Assembly (NCBI GenBank): GCA_963678705.1
Contig: OY783212.1
Location: 8,246,001 to 8,310,000 of the forward strand
Source of the DNA: Panorpa germanica
Lineage: Eukaryota; Arthropoda; Insecta; Mecoptera; Panorpidae
Length of the DNA stretch: 64,000 nt
Reading direction: 5' to 3'
Shown here in pieces: positions 1 through 13,875 of this stretch. Within the stretch, counting starts at the first letter, position 1; each line of letters opens with the position of its first letter. Under the pieces are notes generated by a model that was given only the letters and a program-made list of their open reading frames with translations, was not told where the DNA came from and made no database searches. Made by a program: the position numbers and the translations under genes.

Positions 1-534
1 GGGAAAAATAAGTGACTTAATTACACTTTTTCTCTCTATTTATGAACGCAAGGATTATGTATTTTATACATTATATTTAGCTTTAGTTGTATTTTTAATT
101 ATTCTTATAAGTAATGTTTTTTGTAAATATAATTTACATATTTATGAAGAAAACTTTTCATATTTATTTAGTAATGGATCTTTAATTGAATTTGTTTTGA
201 TAGTTAAACGTTTTTAATTATTATTACTTTTAAACTTTTAATTAAATTTTGAATATTTATATCAGTGTTATATTATATCCAGTGTTACGTTATGTTTTCG
301 TATAATGAACTGAATAATTAAATATATTGGTTTTGAAATGTACTGTGTTTTTTAAAATAATCTTCTTCTTTTTTAATGGTTTCAATAACTTTATACACAC
401 TATACTCTGTTGGATAGTTATGGTATAATGAACTATGGAGTGATGAGATAGGTATGCAGTGAGATTTTGAGGTCTCATCACTAATTGTAAAACACAGCAC
501 AATTCGACGAGCAGTGTTTCTTCGTCTTTGTTTT

Positions 535-845
535 GTAATATTAGCTGTGTTGTGTCACAATACATGCTTACTACGTGCCGATACGATAAGTCAAACTTGT
601 GTACTGTAGGGTGTATTGGAGTTGTTTTGCACTAACATAATCTATCATAAGAGCAAAGTTTTACTTTAATTTTTATCGATACACCACTGTTATGAAAGAG
701 ACTATTGCATTCCCTTCCTTATCCATATTGAGAGTATGAGAGCTACGTAACGCTCGTATTTGGACGGCTTTGCCACTTGCAGTGTGCGAGTTCATTACAT
801 TTACATTACATAGGTAAAGCGTAGTAGTGCGTATACGTCCGGTCA
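535..845 (-). mobile_element. TIR-element family, copy A
   Basis: Read on the minus strand it shares with 35012-35325 and 56088-56540 a conserved stretch: tgtatcgataaaaattaaag, then gttagtgcaaaacaa and acacaagtttgac, plus the outer part tgaactcgcacactgcaag. It shares its longest extent with 56088-56540. No coding capacity is seen, and the ends of this copy are not clear. Confidence 0.7.
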
Positions 846-1752
846 AAATTCGCTTGAATCGTCACGACTAGATCTATATGGTGTTGTTTGTATCTGGCGA
901 TAAGCCTAAGAGAACTATATGTAGTTTCAGTTTTTTAAAAATTTATACTGCTTGTGATTGAATCAATGGAGTTAGAATGTTAATACAGGAATACGGTCCT
1001 AGTTCATAGTTATTACTGGATTTACATTTCCGGTAATCCTATGTAATACATAATAAGTAATACTCGGCTGAAAAATAGGAAATACGAGTATGTTAACATA
1101 TTTTCAATATATGTTTTTTCTTCAATTCTTCAGTTTTTGATGCGTTACCATTAGAGATTATCTAACGCCATTAAATATACCGACTTAACGAATGTCCAGC
1201 GCACGCTGCGAACCGCTGGAATAAACATAATGATATCACATATGCAAATAATAGACAGATTTAACAATAGCATTGTCCAGTTCCAGTTCCAACACAACGT
1301 TGTCCATTAAAACCAAAGCAGTGTTGTTCATGGACCGTAGCATCCGGGGACAACGCTTCCATTCATTATGAAATGTTACTTTAATTATTAAAAAATGGAT
1401 TTTAATTTTTATCCTACAAATAGGACACAAGGTGTATCTGATGTAATACTAATTAAAAAGTCGCTATACGTAGAATTAATTATTTATATTTAAAATCTGT
1501 AAACTGTTACACTTGGTTACAATCAATGAATTTATATTTTTGACAGAAATTACAGTGACGCTAATTCTAGCAGCGACACATTTTGTTAATAAATGAAACG
1601 TAGACAGGAGCAAGCTGAGTTAAAGTCTTACGCAAGCGGCATCGTTTGTTTACTCGCATTCTCTCTTCATATAACTCGTTTCAGTATGAGTCTTTTTAAC
1701 AACCATACCGTATATTGAAGCTGATATTAATACTGGTACATTGGTAAATGCT

Positions 1753-2138
1753 AATGCCATTTTCACACCAGAGAGACAGTCACTAAACACGAACAAAAAC
1801 TTATTTTTCTGAACAAGAACAGCAATGTTTACACCAAAGAAACAGTTCTTAAAACATTTTTATCTTTCTGGAGTCGGTAAGATCAAAAGAAAACACGTTT
1901 GTTGTAATTTTTTAGTCTGTTGGGTTAAACACGCAGTTTTGTTTTTTATAATCATTTGCGCTTGTCAGTTGTTGTTTATTATGTTTATAATTTTTATGGG
2001 ACACAAAGAAAAACACTAAAAACAAAACCAGTCTGTTTTCGAAAATCAAAACTGTTTTAAAATAAACCAACACATGATTTTGTTTTGTTTTTTGACAACA
2101 AAACTGTTTTCAAAACTATCTCTCTGATGTGAAACCGG
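1753..2138. mobile_element. ~386-bp TIR element with internal AAACA-rich repeats
   Basis: The left end tgccattttcacaccagaga, then gacagt, is mirrored on the right, where the complement reads tgccggtttcacatcagaga then gatagt. The interior is full of diverged words of the type caccaaagaaacag and aaacactaaaaacaaaacc. A 64-residue frame at 1825 is a by-product. The target duplication is not clear. Confidence 0.55.
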
Positions 2139-2566
2139 CATACAGCTCCACGCAACTTACCCTCCGCTTCCTTCTCTACTACGTTTCATTCATAAAACAA
2201 AATTCGTTGACTGCTACCGTTTACAGTTTAGTATTTTTTATTTTTCGAACAGAAAATTTTGTTATTTATAAAGTGATGGATTCTTGAGGTGTTGTTTTAA
2301 TAATTTATAAACTCTGATTATTGTAGTCTAAATAAAACATCTCGCTAACAACCTAGACATGTTGTTTTCCAAAGTTCAAAGCAAATCTTCTGTCTGCTTT
2401 ACCACGCGTAAACAAAGCGTCAAATTTTTACTGAATTCTCTAAACAGAGATTACTTTGTAGTGCGACTAAATATTTCTAAGTAGAGATTCTTTTATAGTT
2501 TGTTAAAATTACTCTCCATTAATAAATAATCTTTTTTTATAATATTATAGTTTTTCAATTTAAATC

Positions 2567-2905
2567 TTAATATATATAAATTACGTGTCACGTTGTTTGT
2601 CCGCGATGGACTCCTAAACTACTTAACCGATTTTAATCAAATTTGTACACCGTGTGCAGTTTGATCCAACTGGAAAGATAGGATAGCTTACATCTCAATT
2701 TATGATTGCAATATTATCTTATTGCAAATTATTTGTCTATTAATTATCGATGACATCTGGCGACGATGATGGCGACATCTGTTGACTAGATTGAGTAAAT
2801 ATTCTGTTGACTAGATTGAGTAAATATTCAATAGATGGCGCTATGTAATGTAATATGACAAAAACGTTAGACACAGCAACGCGTGGCCGGGACAGCTAGT
2901 ATAAT
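2567..2905 (-). repeat. ~340-bp dispersed repeat, copy 1
   Basis: This is the reverse complement of 40125-40485, with the end word actagctgtcccggccacgcg and the other end acacggtgtacaaatt...cgcggac, then an AT-rich tail. Inside, a 25-bp unit (gttgactagattgagtaaat plus attct) is repeated directly at 2781-2830. It looks like a short non-autonomous interspersed element, SINE- or Helitron-like; I cannot assign it from sequence alone. Confidence 0.8.
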
Positions 2906-5900
2906 ATATAATTTTCATAGAATGTTGATTTTTATTGTCTCTGCTTGTACATACATAAAGCATTTCTTTTTAGATCAAACACTTAAATGATAAATGTCAC
3001 AAAGCGGTAAAAGATGCAGTTTTATCAGACAACATAAAAACAGTCGTGTCACGATGATTGATGTAACACAAAATGCCTTTTCTTTTCAACATAACCACAC
3101 TTTCTTTTCTTTTCAACATAGATCGAAAATTTACCATAACCAATGATAAAAATGTAGCCAAACTGAAACGGATGAAGTGAAACAAATAGATTGAAAAGCA
3201 AAATGAATTGGAATAAAGGCTTGTCAAATCAAATTATCTTATTGAATGAAACGTAAATACAATATGTTATTCTTTCCAGATATGTTCATTTTAACCAAAC
3301 TTAAATATTGAACATATATTTTTAAAATATATTTATTATATTTAGAAATCATATCATGTAAATTGACCTACTTCAGTTAGAATCATTTTACTATATACAA
3401 AATAATATATATTACTTCAAATAACGTAACAAAATCTACTAATATTTAATCAAAAAAATTATGTAAGAAATATAGCAATAACAAGAAAAAACTTACTTTA
3501 TTGTTCCTACCTTTTAGCACAGGTAATTGCTGATCTAAGGGATGGCAAAACTTAGGTACTTGCCCCGGGTGCCCAATAATTTATGAAGCCGCTAAATTCC
3601 GACAGGCTCTGTGTACATATGTCAAGTTAAAAAAAATCGTAAATCCGTTACTGGGCACTAGTTCTCTTTTGGTATATTTGGTATATGTTAAATATAAGTT
3701 TGTAAATTTTTCTTGTCAACCAGAATCTCATTACTTAGAGGATCAGAGCCGAAGGGCTAAAAAGTATTTACAACAAAATGTAAAGATGAGCATAAAGTAT
3801 CCCAATCCGACACTGCATTCATATAATCATAAGGAATAAACAGTTCATTACGTATAAACTTGCTGATTATGTGAACAAATATTGTCAGCATTTTTAAAAA
3901 GAAAGCTTAAGTAACTTAAACAATCGATTTAAGCTCATAAAATAACTTCTGGATGTTTCGAACACATAGCTCGAAGACAGCAGTTTAAACTGTAGGTACG
4001 AGTATTTTTCAAAAGTCCTTACATTTATTGTTTTAAACTCAATAATATTGGCGATTCGCCAAAGTATGAAATAAAAGTACCGTTTTCTTCGATAAGATTG
4101 TGCAAGAACATAACGGCGGATATCGTTAATTTCAAGTACTGTAATAATAGAACAATATTATGATTTACTCTTTTATGAGGTTGATAGTTTTCTGGATAGA
4201 GTATTGACCTCCTATTAGTTGAAAAACACTAAACCAGTGTTCAAACAGCAGTAGATAAAGCTCAGTATAATAAATGTAAGAATGTAAATTAACTATAAAA
4301 ATTACATTACGTTACATGGTAAATGATGAATCAATTTTTTTTAAATTTCATTTTCAATTTTAATTTCAAACACTTGTAATGATAATAACTCCCACTGACT
4401 GCTCGGAATAAATTCTGTATTATTTGTGACTAGTCATCAATAAATACCAATTCCTTATATTTTTACAGTAACTAGCGACCGATTTACCTTTTAGAGACAG
4501 ATGTAAAATTAACTGAAAGTAAAATTTGTAATGTTTAATTATAAACGAATTTATCGAACACACTTTAAATAAAAATTTAAACCACATTAAGACCCTCTTA
4601 TTTGTGCATTTGACTATCTATGCTTCGCAATAATTCAGCCAGATGTGTCTATGTACACGCGCCTATATATTTCTAACATCCCTTCTTTAAAAACCCTATT
4701 GCAAATTTATTATTATTGTAACATGCCAGTGAAATGAATGAATACACAAAAAAAAGAGAAAGGGTAAAAGAAGTACTCATATGTTTAACACTCTCTACAA
4801 CTCTCGCCAGTTGCCATCGCTTGTATCACTTTATCTTCGTGTGTATACAAAATTCTGTTGTGCAGGGCTGTGAAACTATTTTTAATGTGTACTATTTTGA
4901 AAGAAACCTAAACATTTACAATTCAACGTATTACAAAAATGTATTATCTTTATAAAAAACGGTTGATGATTGGTATGTAACATTCTAAATTATTTTAGTT
5001 GCTGTTTTAGAATATGACTGCATTAAGATTAAAAGGTATACTCTGAGACAGATGCAAGTAAACCGAAAACTTCGAGCGCATTTTAATATACCTTGTATTC
5101 AATAATCATTGTAACAAAATAGGGCAGGCACTGCATAGAGTGAAATCTGATATTTTGTAAGAAAAAATTATACAAATTTACATTTTGACCACTCCTCGAC
5201 TCATAATTAATGTATTCACAACTATGATTTTAAAGATTTCTTATATAAAATTTGTTTTTACATATAATTTAAATTTAAAGACTACGTAAAAATAATAAAT
5301 TCAGAGTTAAAAAGGAAGTATTCTATTGAAGAAAAAATATTTAATAAATTTTCAGTTAGTATAAATCAGCAACAGATGTGTCTCGCTCTTTCGTGAAAAC
5401 AGCACTGTCGCGGTTGGACTCAAATATAAATTGTAAATGTCCTACCCGGTGCACGTGACCCATAACGAAGCAACGGCGAGGACCACCTAAAATAGAGGAC
5501 AAAACTTCAAAAGTTCAAACGACGAGGATGGAACCATATAGTTTAAGTTATTACACAAAATTACATAAAATAATAATTATATAAATTGTATGCTAGATCT
5601 ACATATTTGCTTATAGTTTTACACAAAAACAATTGGTTTTCCACCTCTGTACAGCATGATACTATGTGTCTGGTCTGGTACAAGAGCCCGTTGGCTATTT
5701 TAAAACTTCCATGGTAATGCTTTAAATCGTGCAACATGTAATACTTGTATCATTACTGTATTTTGTAATAGTTTGATGATACAACCGTGAAATGTATTTT
5801 GACTGTTTGTTTGGTATAAGTTAAATAACAAAAAATATAATAAATGAATCAATTTGATCGTTTTATACCTAATAAAAGGTAATATCACTATTTAGCTGGG

Positions 5901-8900
5901 TGTACATTACATTAGACAGTCTGGTTTAAAATTTAATGACCTTGATAATACGACCGTTAATTTATAAATAGTACAAATTTATCTAGCGGAACAAATTACA
6001 GACGATGATAGGTTATTTTAATTCGTTCATATTTTTTCACAAATATTTATTTTGTTTGTTTTTTATTTTGTTATGTTTTTATTTGTAAAAGAACATTATA
6101 TTTATAGTCAATGACTTCTTTTTCCGGAGAACTAGAATAACAGTATTTGAATGGAACAGAATAGTTGTAATGTAATCGTAAATGTAATGTAAATTATAAA
6201 AATAATTGTGTTTCCTTATTATTTGTTTCATTTTATTTAAACCGATTTTCTTGCAGGATTGGCATTTATATGCAGCAAGATGTACCCCTTAGCTTATTAT
6301 AAAAACTTTTGTAGTTTTACAAAGGTAATTATATTTTAACTTATTCTTTCTATATTTCACAGTGACATATGTACTGTCAGTGATGACCTCCTACTATGTT
6401 AACAGGTTTTTATAGATGAACTACCACAGTGCCTAGCAAGTTTGTGATTATCATTTAACATCACTGTATATAATATATCCTTTAAACGTAAAAATAATGA
6501 CCATTTATCAGAGGTACTGATTATCACTATACACTATACTGTAATACAATGTTGTTACAAGAATATAAAATTAAGAACCCATCGTAGCAAAGTTTATAAA
6601 TCGTTTGTCTTTAGAATATATAGAGGAGTAGAAAATGATACTTAAAATTAGTTTATCACAAGTTAACAAGTATGCAAATGATCTTCCTATTATAATATCT
6701 TGTTTACTGTTTTTATTTTACCTTGTATTGTGATTTTTTATTATCTAAATTACTGAAATAACTTGCTATTCAAGCTTCACATCAGGATCTAGTCTTATCG
6801 AGATTATACTCATATTATAGTTACACATGATTATGCAATCAAAATTCTTTTTCTATATTTACTGTAAACTATTTTTGCAATAGTACGAGTATTTTTAAAG
6901 CCTACGCAGTCTCTAGGCTTATGGTAGAAGCAATGTATCTGGTTTCTAAGAATTTATTTATGTTTATATTTATATCTTTTATTTTCATATTCCAACGGCT
7001 AGCCAATGCCTAGTGCTTACATGCAAGTTGCTTAGTCTTACGAGTATCTTAGTGGTTTTAGACATAGAGAATAATTATAAAATTACTGTTATTTACTGTT
7101 TTATTGTTAAACAACATTACAGTTAGACTTCGGAAATGTTTTATTTTTCGTTGCGATTATTACAACATTAGATGGTGTTTCATTAATTTAAGGATTGTCT
7201 TATGGAAAGACACAACTGTCTTGTCAAAGGACACTAATGACATGCACACTTGCGACAAGTCTATCTTAAGGCGAAATTGTTAGCGTAGTCTTCAATGTAT
7301 TGCTATGGTAGTAATTCTATCTTTCCACGACAAAGGGAAAATATATTAAGACAGTCGTATTTGCGGCGTGCTACTTCTCTTATGTGAAATTTATTTGTTT
7401 TAATAAATATTTTTGTATAATTATTTATATAAGTATATCTTTATTAATGTTTGTTTTTTTACTTTTCAGGTAAGTCAATTATACAATTCTGCAATCATCG
7501 CATCATTTTGTTCCTTCATCACCGCCTTTACCGACTACTTCCACCAATGACCTATAATCTATAATAAGAGGTAAGGTTCAATGTATATTCTTAAACAGAA
7601 ACTCGATGTCATAAATGCTCATAAAAAATATGGCGATACTTCCCAAAACATAGATGTTATTTTAAATGTTGAATGTTAATGTAAAAGGGTATTGTATAGC
7701 TTAAAATGTACTTCATAAGATTCTATAATCTTTAAAAAGGTGTTCTTAAGAAGTTTTGTAGTTTGAGTAATGCGCAAAAATGTATATTTATTTTTCATAT
7801 ATAGGTTACAAAACGTTGTGTATCAAATAGTATTGTTTATGTAACAGGTTACTTTTGTTATGGTAATGGGCTTGTGTCCTATGTCTTAATTTCTATAAAA
7901 GTGTACTATATATTGATAAAGTGGGTTACTAGAGCCTCAAATGTTCAATTATTTTTTAATAACTTCTTATATGTTAAGAGATATTAACAATTAAAAATTT
8001 TATTTTGTCTCTTTAATTATTAAAGGAATTCAACGTTGTACACATTTCAAGTGCATGTGACATCACAATCCTTGTGTAAGGTTACCAACCTTACAGGTCA
8101 TAAATCTCTGCTATATGTATTTATATATCAAATATTATTTACAGCTATTTCAAGGAACAATAAAATATCAATATTATGTCTGCCTTAGCAGGGTTAAATA
8201 AAATAAAAACTTATTATTCTTTGATTTGACTTGATTATTTGACTACCAACAGCTACAGAACATTACCACAGCACTGACCTACTCAACAAATAACTGACGT
8301 TAAAATGCATTTCACGTCATACAAATATGGCCGACCATTTCTAGCGCTAAAACTACAATTCAAACTTTTAATTGCTATATCTCCGTCAATATTTAGATAT
8401 TTAATAAAATAGACACACCAATACGCATTTATTAACATCAATTTCAATCAACAATTGAAAAATCGACCACTAAAAAATGAGGACACAAACCCATTGAACC
8501 TTAAATACACGTAACTATGTTTAGCGTGTTACAATTAGATTATTATTTGAAATTGTTTAACGCTAATAATACGTTGTCTGTTATTATTAATTTAATTTGA
8601 ATGAATGTCTTATAATTTATAACTTGCCGTAAAATTAAATATGGGTCTCTCAAGGGTAAATGTGGCCCTGTAATGCATCATTAATTTATTGTTACGTACA
8701 TAATGTAACTAACAAAAGCAGGACTGGACCTGTATGAAGAAAACTCTAAAACCTAAAAAAACACCATTGACTACGTAACACATCTTACACAGTTCAGTAT
8801 AATATTCTTCTTATTTTATTATCCTAAATGTAGGTGCGGATTATAAAAGAGTAATCTTGAAATATTACAATATCCTACACATTTAGAACTTCAAATATAT

Positions 8901-9747
8901 CTAAAACATAAGCGTTGCCTTTTTTTTAGAAAATTAAAATTTTATTATTAATAACTTTTTATTCAAACCAATTTGTTATGCCCAGTTGCATTTCTAGGAC
9001 ATGCTGAACAGTCTTATTTCTATAACTTGTTTCTGGAGATGATTTCAACCTACTCCTAAATTACACATTCAATTTCATAATCTTAGTAAAATATTTCATA
9101 ATAATTTTAATAAAACTGTTTCTAAAATAGTGTCACATATGAATTCAATTAAAATGCTATTAAGAAACAATCTAAAAAAAGCGATATAGTTTAATTGATA
9201 TACTTGTGCTTGTATTTGTATGTGTATGAGTACGAGTTATATTTTTTTTTGTATTTTTTGTCTTAAAATGAAGTTCATCCATTACGTAACCATGCATCAA
9301 CCCAAGTACATTACAATGTAGTCACGCGGGACTTGCTCGAATGTTCCACGCATTTACGGCTTGCGGAAGAGTAAAGTTTTGTTCTTTAAGTATTGTCATA
9401 AAAATTATATTAGCGAGACATGTTGACGCACTACGCTACTATTAATCTTTGAATTATCAAAATTTGTTTGAATTAGTGTCCAATTTAGATGAGACTGTAA
9501 AGGTATATACGAATAATTTAACAGTAGCTTAATTCAGGACTGGACTGTCAAAATAAATAGAGAGTCTACCGTAGAGTGGGCCAGGTGATACTTCGAGATA
9601 AATCACACTTATTCTTAGTTCCCGTTTCGCAGGAAAACAGAATTATTTGAAAGTTTTAAAATTAAGAAAAAGAGTTGGAAATGTAACTACATATTTACAT
9701 AATAGGTAATATATTTTTGTGATTCTTTTAATTTAATTTATTTATCG
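2906..9747. other. AT-rich stretch, no gene seen
   Basis: Only short open frames with low-complexity translations. A block near 3535-3610 (tacttgccccgggtgccc) resembles DNA-transposon debris. A pair of similar words, atgggcttgtgtcct near 7866 and its complement near 8490, may be ends of an old element. Confidence 0.6.
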
Positions 9748-9893
9748 TTGGCCTATATATGTGAGCTACACCTCTGCCTAATAAGTGTACGATTATTTAT
9801 ATACATAATCAATTCAGTTTGATAACAACCAAACCCAGAAAATATTACTCTGGACTACGTCGTCGATTACTCGCCCACTATGTCGTCATAATT
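9748..9893 (+). repeat. dispersed repeat with AACAACCAAACCCAG core, copy 1
   Basis: Contains gttggcctatatatgtgagc, tttgataacaaccaaaccca and cgcccac in the same order as 21069-21197. Shorter inverted relatives lie at 13840-13875 and 44679-44716. Confidence 0.6.
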
Positions 9894-11015
9894 TGCCATA
9901 GGGTTTGTTTTTTTCAAATATATATCAGATTTCAGCAATTCGATTTCCTCAAAAAGAATAATAATATGTAATGACTATAAACAATTGTAAAATAAACATA
10001 AATATTGCGAAAGGTTCATAAACTTTTGATCCTTCCAGGTTAAAGCCATTATCGCTATTTAAATTAGTTGTTTTGTTCGGCTTATTGATATCTTTAACAA
10101 ATACTTGACAGACTCATTTTATAAATGTAGTATTTAAAACTAAAAAGAACCAGAAGAAGAAGAGGAGCCATCCACACAAAAATTTGATAAAAATTAAATG
10201 TTCAAATGCTTATTAATATGTTAAAAAAACTTACATAAATAATACGTATAATTTTACGTATTTATAACAGCTTATATGTAAACAACACAGCTTAGGTAAT
10301 TTATAATACAATTCATTTTGTTTAGAATATTGAATTAACGACTGAATCAACGACGTGGTGGCTGAAAGTGTTAAGGTGATAATGATTTTTTAAGTGCCAT
10401 TCTTAAATCAGCAGCATATTTGTAATTTTTGCAACACACACAGATCCGACTCTGTTTATAATAAAGTACGTAAACCCTTTTAACCTATTAACGCGCATTA
10501 TGACCACATGCTTACACTAAATAACATTATATGTTAATTTTATGTTATATTGTAAATAATTTTCAATTTGTAACGATCCATGGTTTTATTAAATTTGTTG
10601 GTGTTTTACACAAATGCATTCAGGTCAAACTCATAAAAATTCAAACGACCTTTACTACAGCAGTGTCAGTATTAATAAATCAGAGAAACATTCAATTATT
10701 CATCAAAAATTAATTTCGTTGTGAACGCCTATTATTATCATTATGATTTTATAATGACATTTAATCAATTTTTATTGTTTGAATGTATAAAATTATATCT
10801 CTTGTGTATCATATGTGTGCAATACTGCAATATAACGCTTGTTCACCTTCTCTTTGAAATATACAATAGTATATACCATGTTAACGTAAGCGTCTACTGT
10901 TCCGTATAGAACGCATTGGATTTATCATCCGATTGACAACTGACCACTTTGGCCACGACGCCTGGTGGTCAAAAGAAGTACTAGTTCTGGTGTGCACTTG
11001 ATACACAATTTTGAT

Positions 11016-11636
11016 TGGTTTAGTATAAATTTTTTAACCGTACGGAAAAAATGCAAGTTAGATAAATTGTAGAGAATTTAAATGCGCATCTAGCCGTACT
11101 ATTTTAAAAATTAAAAAAAAAATTTTTACCATAGTTTTTGTGTTTTTCTGTTTTTGACCTCACGTTTTTTGACCATAACTAGGCGACAAAATCAAAAAGT
11201 CCACGTTGTTTGTTCTACAAGTTGTAAAACTTATTGTTTTAAACATATTTATACATTAGAAAAAAAAACACTTTTCATATAATTTTATGAAAAAACGTGA
11301 AAAAACGTGGACCAACAAAAATTAATTTTCAACATTTACGAAACGTTTTTTCACGTTTTTTTCATAAAATTATATGAAAAGTGTTTTTTTTTCTAATGTA
11401 TAAATATGTTTAAAACAATAAGTTTTACAACTTGTAGAACAAACAACGTGGACTTTTTGATTTTGTCGCCTAGTTATGGTCAAAAAACGTGAGGTCAAAA
11501 ACAGAAAAACACAAAAACTATGGTAAAATTTTTTTTTTTAATTTTTAAAATAGTACGGCTAGATGCGCATTTAAATTCTCTACAATTTATCTAACTTGCA
11601 TTTTTTCCGTACGGTTAAAAAATTTATACTAAACCA
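11016..11636. repeat. giant palindrome, two ~293-bp arms around a 34-nt loop
   Basis: The left arm, 11016-11308 (starting tggtttagtataaattt), is the reverse complement of the right arm, 11343-11636 (ending aaatttatactaaacca), with only one or two differences in a homopolymer stretch. The loop is 11309-11342. Near identity over this length means the duplication is recent or kept alike by conversion. If transcribed from either strand, it would fold into an almost perfect dsRNA of about 290 bp. Confidence 0.95.
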
Positions 11637-11790
11637 TATACTTGTGTATCACAACGTCACTGTTTGGATTATCATTATTTTTACCACATTTTATCAAATG
11701 TCCAGCTTGCATAATTTTTTCTGCATTTCTAACAATTTTCTGAGCTGGATTTGATCCAACCCAGTGAAAAAATTGGTTTAAAGAAAACAT
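11629..11790 (-). pseudogene. 53-residue coding-like fragment in the foldback element
   Basis: On the minus strand an open frame from ATG at 11790 reads MFSLNQFFHWVGSNPAQK, then IVRNAEKIMQAGHLIKCGKN, and stops at 11629 where the palindrome begins. Its composition (charged and hydrophobic residues mixed, few AT-codon homopolymers) is unlike the surrounding AT-rich noise. I do not recognise the family. It may be an exon remnant of the transposon's own gene or a captured host exon. It is too short to be a working transposase. Confidence 0.35.
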
Positions 11791-13839
11791 AAATAATTAA
11801 AATTCATGACACTAATTCAATGTAAACTTATGGTTAATTCTTTGGTTGCACACCAGCAGTAGCCATGTTTTTTAAGCCCCGCCTACTGGTCCGTTGTCAA
11901 TAGACTATCTGAGATCGAGTTGGTTTTGAAGCAACCATCGTTGAATTACTGGCAGTAACACATTTATACGATGTATCATGCAGGCCTCGCTGCATTCCAA
12001 TCCAATTCCATGCGAATTAGTAAACGCTTAACTTTATGAAACCGGACTGTCTTATGACGGTGTGTTTACTCGGTATGGCTCACGGGAACATATCGTTGTC
12101 TCTGTTTATTCAATGTGCTCTTATGGTGTTGTCTCTATTGTTGTACGACAAACACAAAATAGTAATAAAAAGCGGTAGTGACCAAAATGTTACGTATCAG
12201 TATGTGTGTGTGTGTGTCTCCTATCATTGAATCAATCAATAGTGTCTCAAATAGATATAATCGGTAGCATCTACTTTCATTTTTATTCTTTCAATTTCAT
12301 TATTATAGCTTTTTAAATGTATTTTTAATAAATTTCTCTAACAGTATAACATCGACATATGTTCGAATACACGCAGTACTCAGTATGTCAAATGGAGCGT
12401 ATACCGATTTTATTCATCCAATTTACCTCATTAATAACTATTGTTGCGTACTGTAACAACCTCCCAAAGGTCGCCAGTCCCCCCAACCTCTCTCTCTCTA
12501 ATTTACAAAACTCGTATTCAGTGTTTTTTAGCTTTTCGAAAATATGACATAAAATAATCAATATTTCTATCCGAATTATAAGCGTATATTTACAATTACA
12601 ATTACAAAATAATTTATAAAATTTGCAAAGGGTAGTTTTCCCCATAAAATAACACACTAATTATTTAAGACTATTAATAATTTTAGTACTAACATCTGCG
12701 GTGAAATTATTCTTTCTTTCATGCTTTCATCCCCCCAGTTTTACTATAACGAATTTACGATCAATTGATTTGATTTGTTGAATGTCGATTGTTAAGGGGG
12801 TTGATGTGTAATGATCAGTGATCAGGAGATATTGGGGCTGTGGCTAAATGTAGGGGAGGGATCTTCTTCTACCCTTCCGGAATAGATCTATTGATGCAGA
12901 AGCAAATAATGATAATTGTTTAACTTTAAAGTACGTACAGTTTCATTTATATCTAAATGTATTCATATTTCGAGTGATTGTTAATATTAGGATCATTTCT
13001 TTATTCTCATTTTAAACTGCAGTTATGAATACATAGTTATGTTCGGCTCAATCAAAAAAGTCCATATTAGAATTTACAATTTGTATCTTTTTTTGCAATG
13101 TAATTATAAGATGAAATTTGTTCTGTTAACTCCTATAACATTCTTCAATACACATGGTGCGAAATAATCCAGCTTATATTTTCACATATTATGCATGAGT
13201 TATTATGAAATTTTGTAACATTATTAGAAAAACAACAGGATACCATGTGTACGTTATTTTAGGTCTAAAGTGCGCCATATGTTAAAAAGCTAATGTCAAA
13301 TGAGTACATTCTGAAGATTAAATTAATTAATGAATACTTAATGAAGATGCATCATAGAGCAAAATTCACTTGTAACGGTTACGTTTTATTTATAAATTTA
13401 TTTCACAGATTGATTGATAAAAAATGATGTTTCATATTACTACCTTCTAAACAGAGTCTTGTGTTATACTTATATCTGATACAAAAATTACATACAAAAT
13501 ACTTCAGCTTTAGCTAAGTTTACAATGTATTTAGGTAAAATATTTGCTTAAGAAGAATATTCGGACTTCTTTTCATTCTTTTCATATAAAGTTTAAATAA
13601 TACGCCAAATTATTATAATGATTTGATATAATTAAATTTAATATTTCCACGTTAAAGAAAAGACATCAGTAGACAAGCAACAAAAAGACTGGTATATAAA
13701 TTTAAAATTCGTGTTCAATCTTTATTCAAAATTATGAAATGTAATTACGTATAACAAAAATGCTTTCCTGCAAACTTCACAATGACAGAGAGCATTTATG
13801 CTTCACATCAAACTAGTGTTTATTCGGGATTGATTTCCG

Positions 13840-13875
13840 AACCAGCGCTATAGTTTTCTGGGTTTCGTTGTCATT
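13840..13875 (-). repeat. dispersed repeat fragment, inverted
   Basis: accagcgctatagttttctg then ggtttcgttgtcat is the reverse of the core at 9810-9840 and 21145-21170; it also pairs with 44679-44716. Confidence 0.5.

Larger units (their letters stand above)
10932..11901. mobile_element. foldback-type DNA element with long inverted arms
   Basis: The outer ends match as inverted repeats: attgacaac at 10932-10940 and its complement at 11893-11901, followed inward on both arms by gacca and later tggtgtgca and gatacacaa. The core is the near-perfect palindrome listed separately. The right arm holds an extra ~250 bp (about 11645-11880) missing from the left arm, including a coding-like fragment. 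No clear target duplication is visible. The structure fits a Foldback/MITE-like derivative of a DNA transposon; the superfamily is not determined. Confidence 0.7.

Noticed and set aside
4180-4250. tRNA-like words suggesting a tRNA-derived SINE
   Set aside because: The A-box and B-box fits are poor and no cloverleaf can be drawn.
7866-8492. Possible 16-bp inverted ends (atgggcttgtgtcct type) of a ~630-bp element
   Set aside because: One mismatch and no target duplication or second copy; too weak to annotate as an element.
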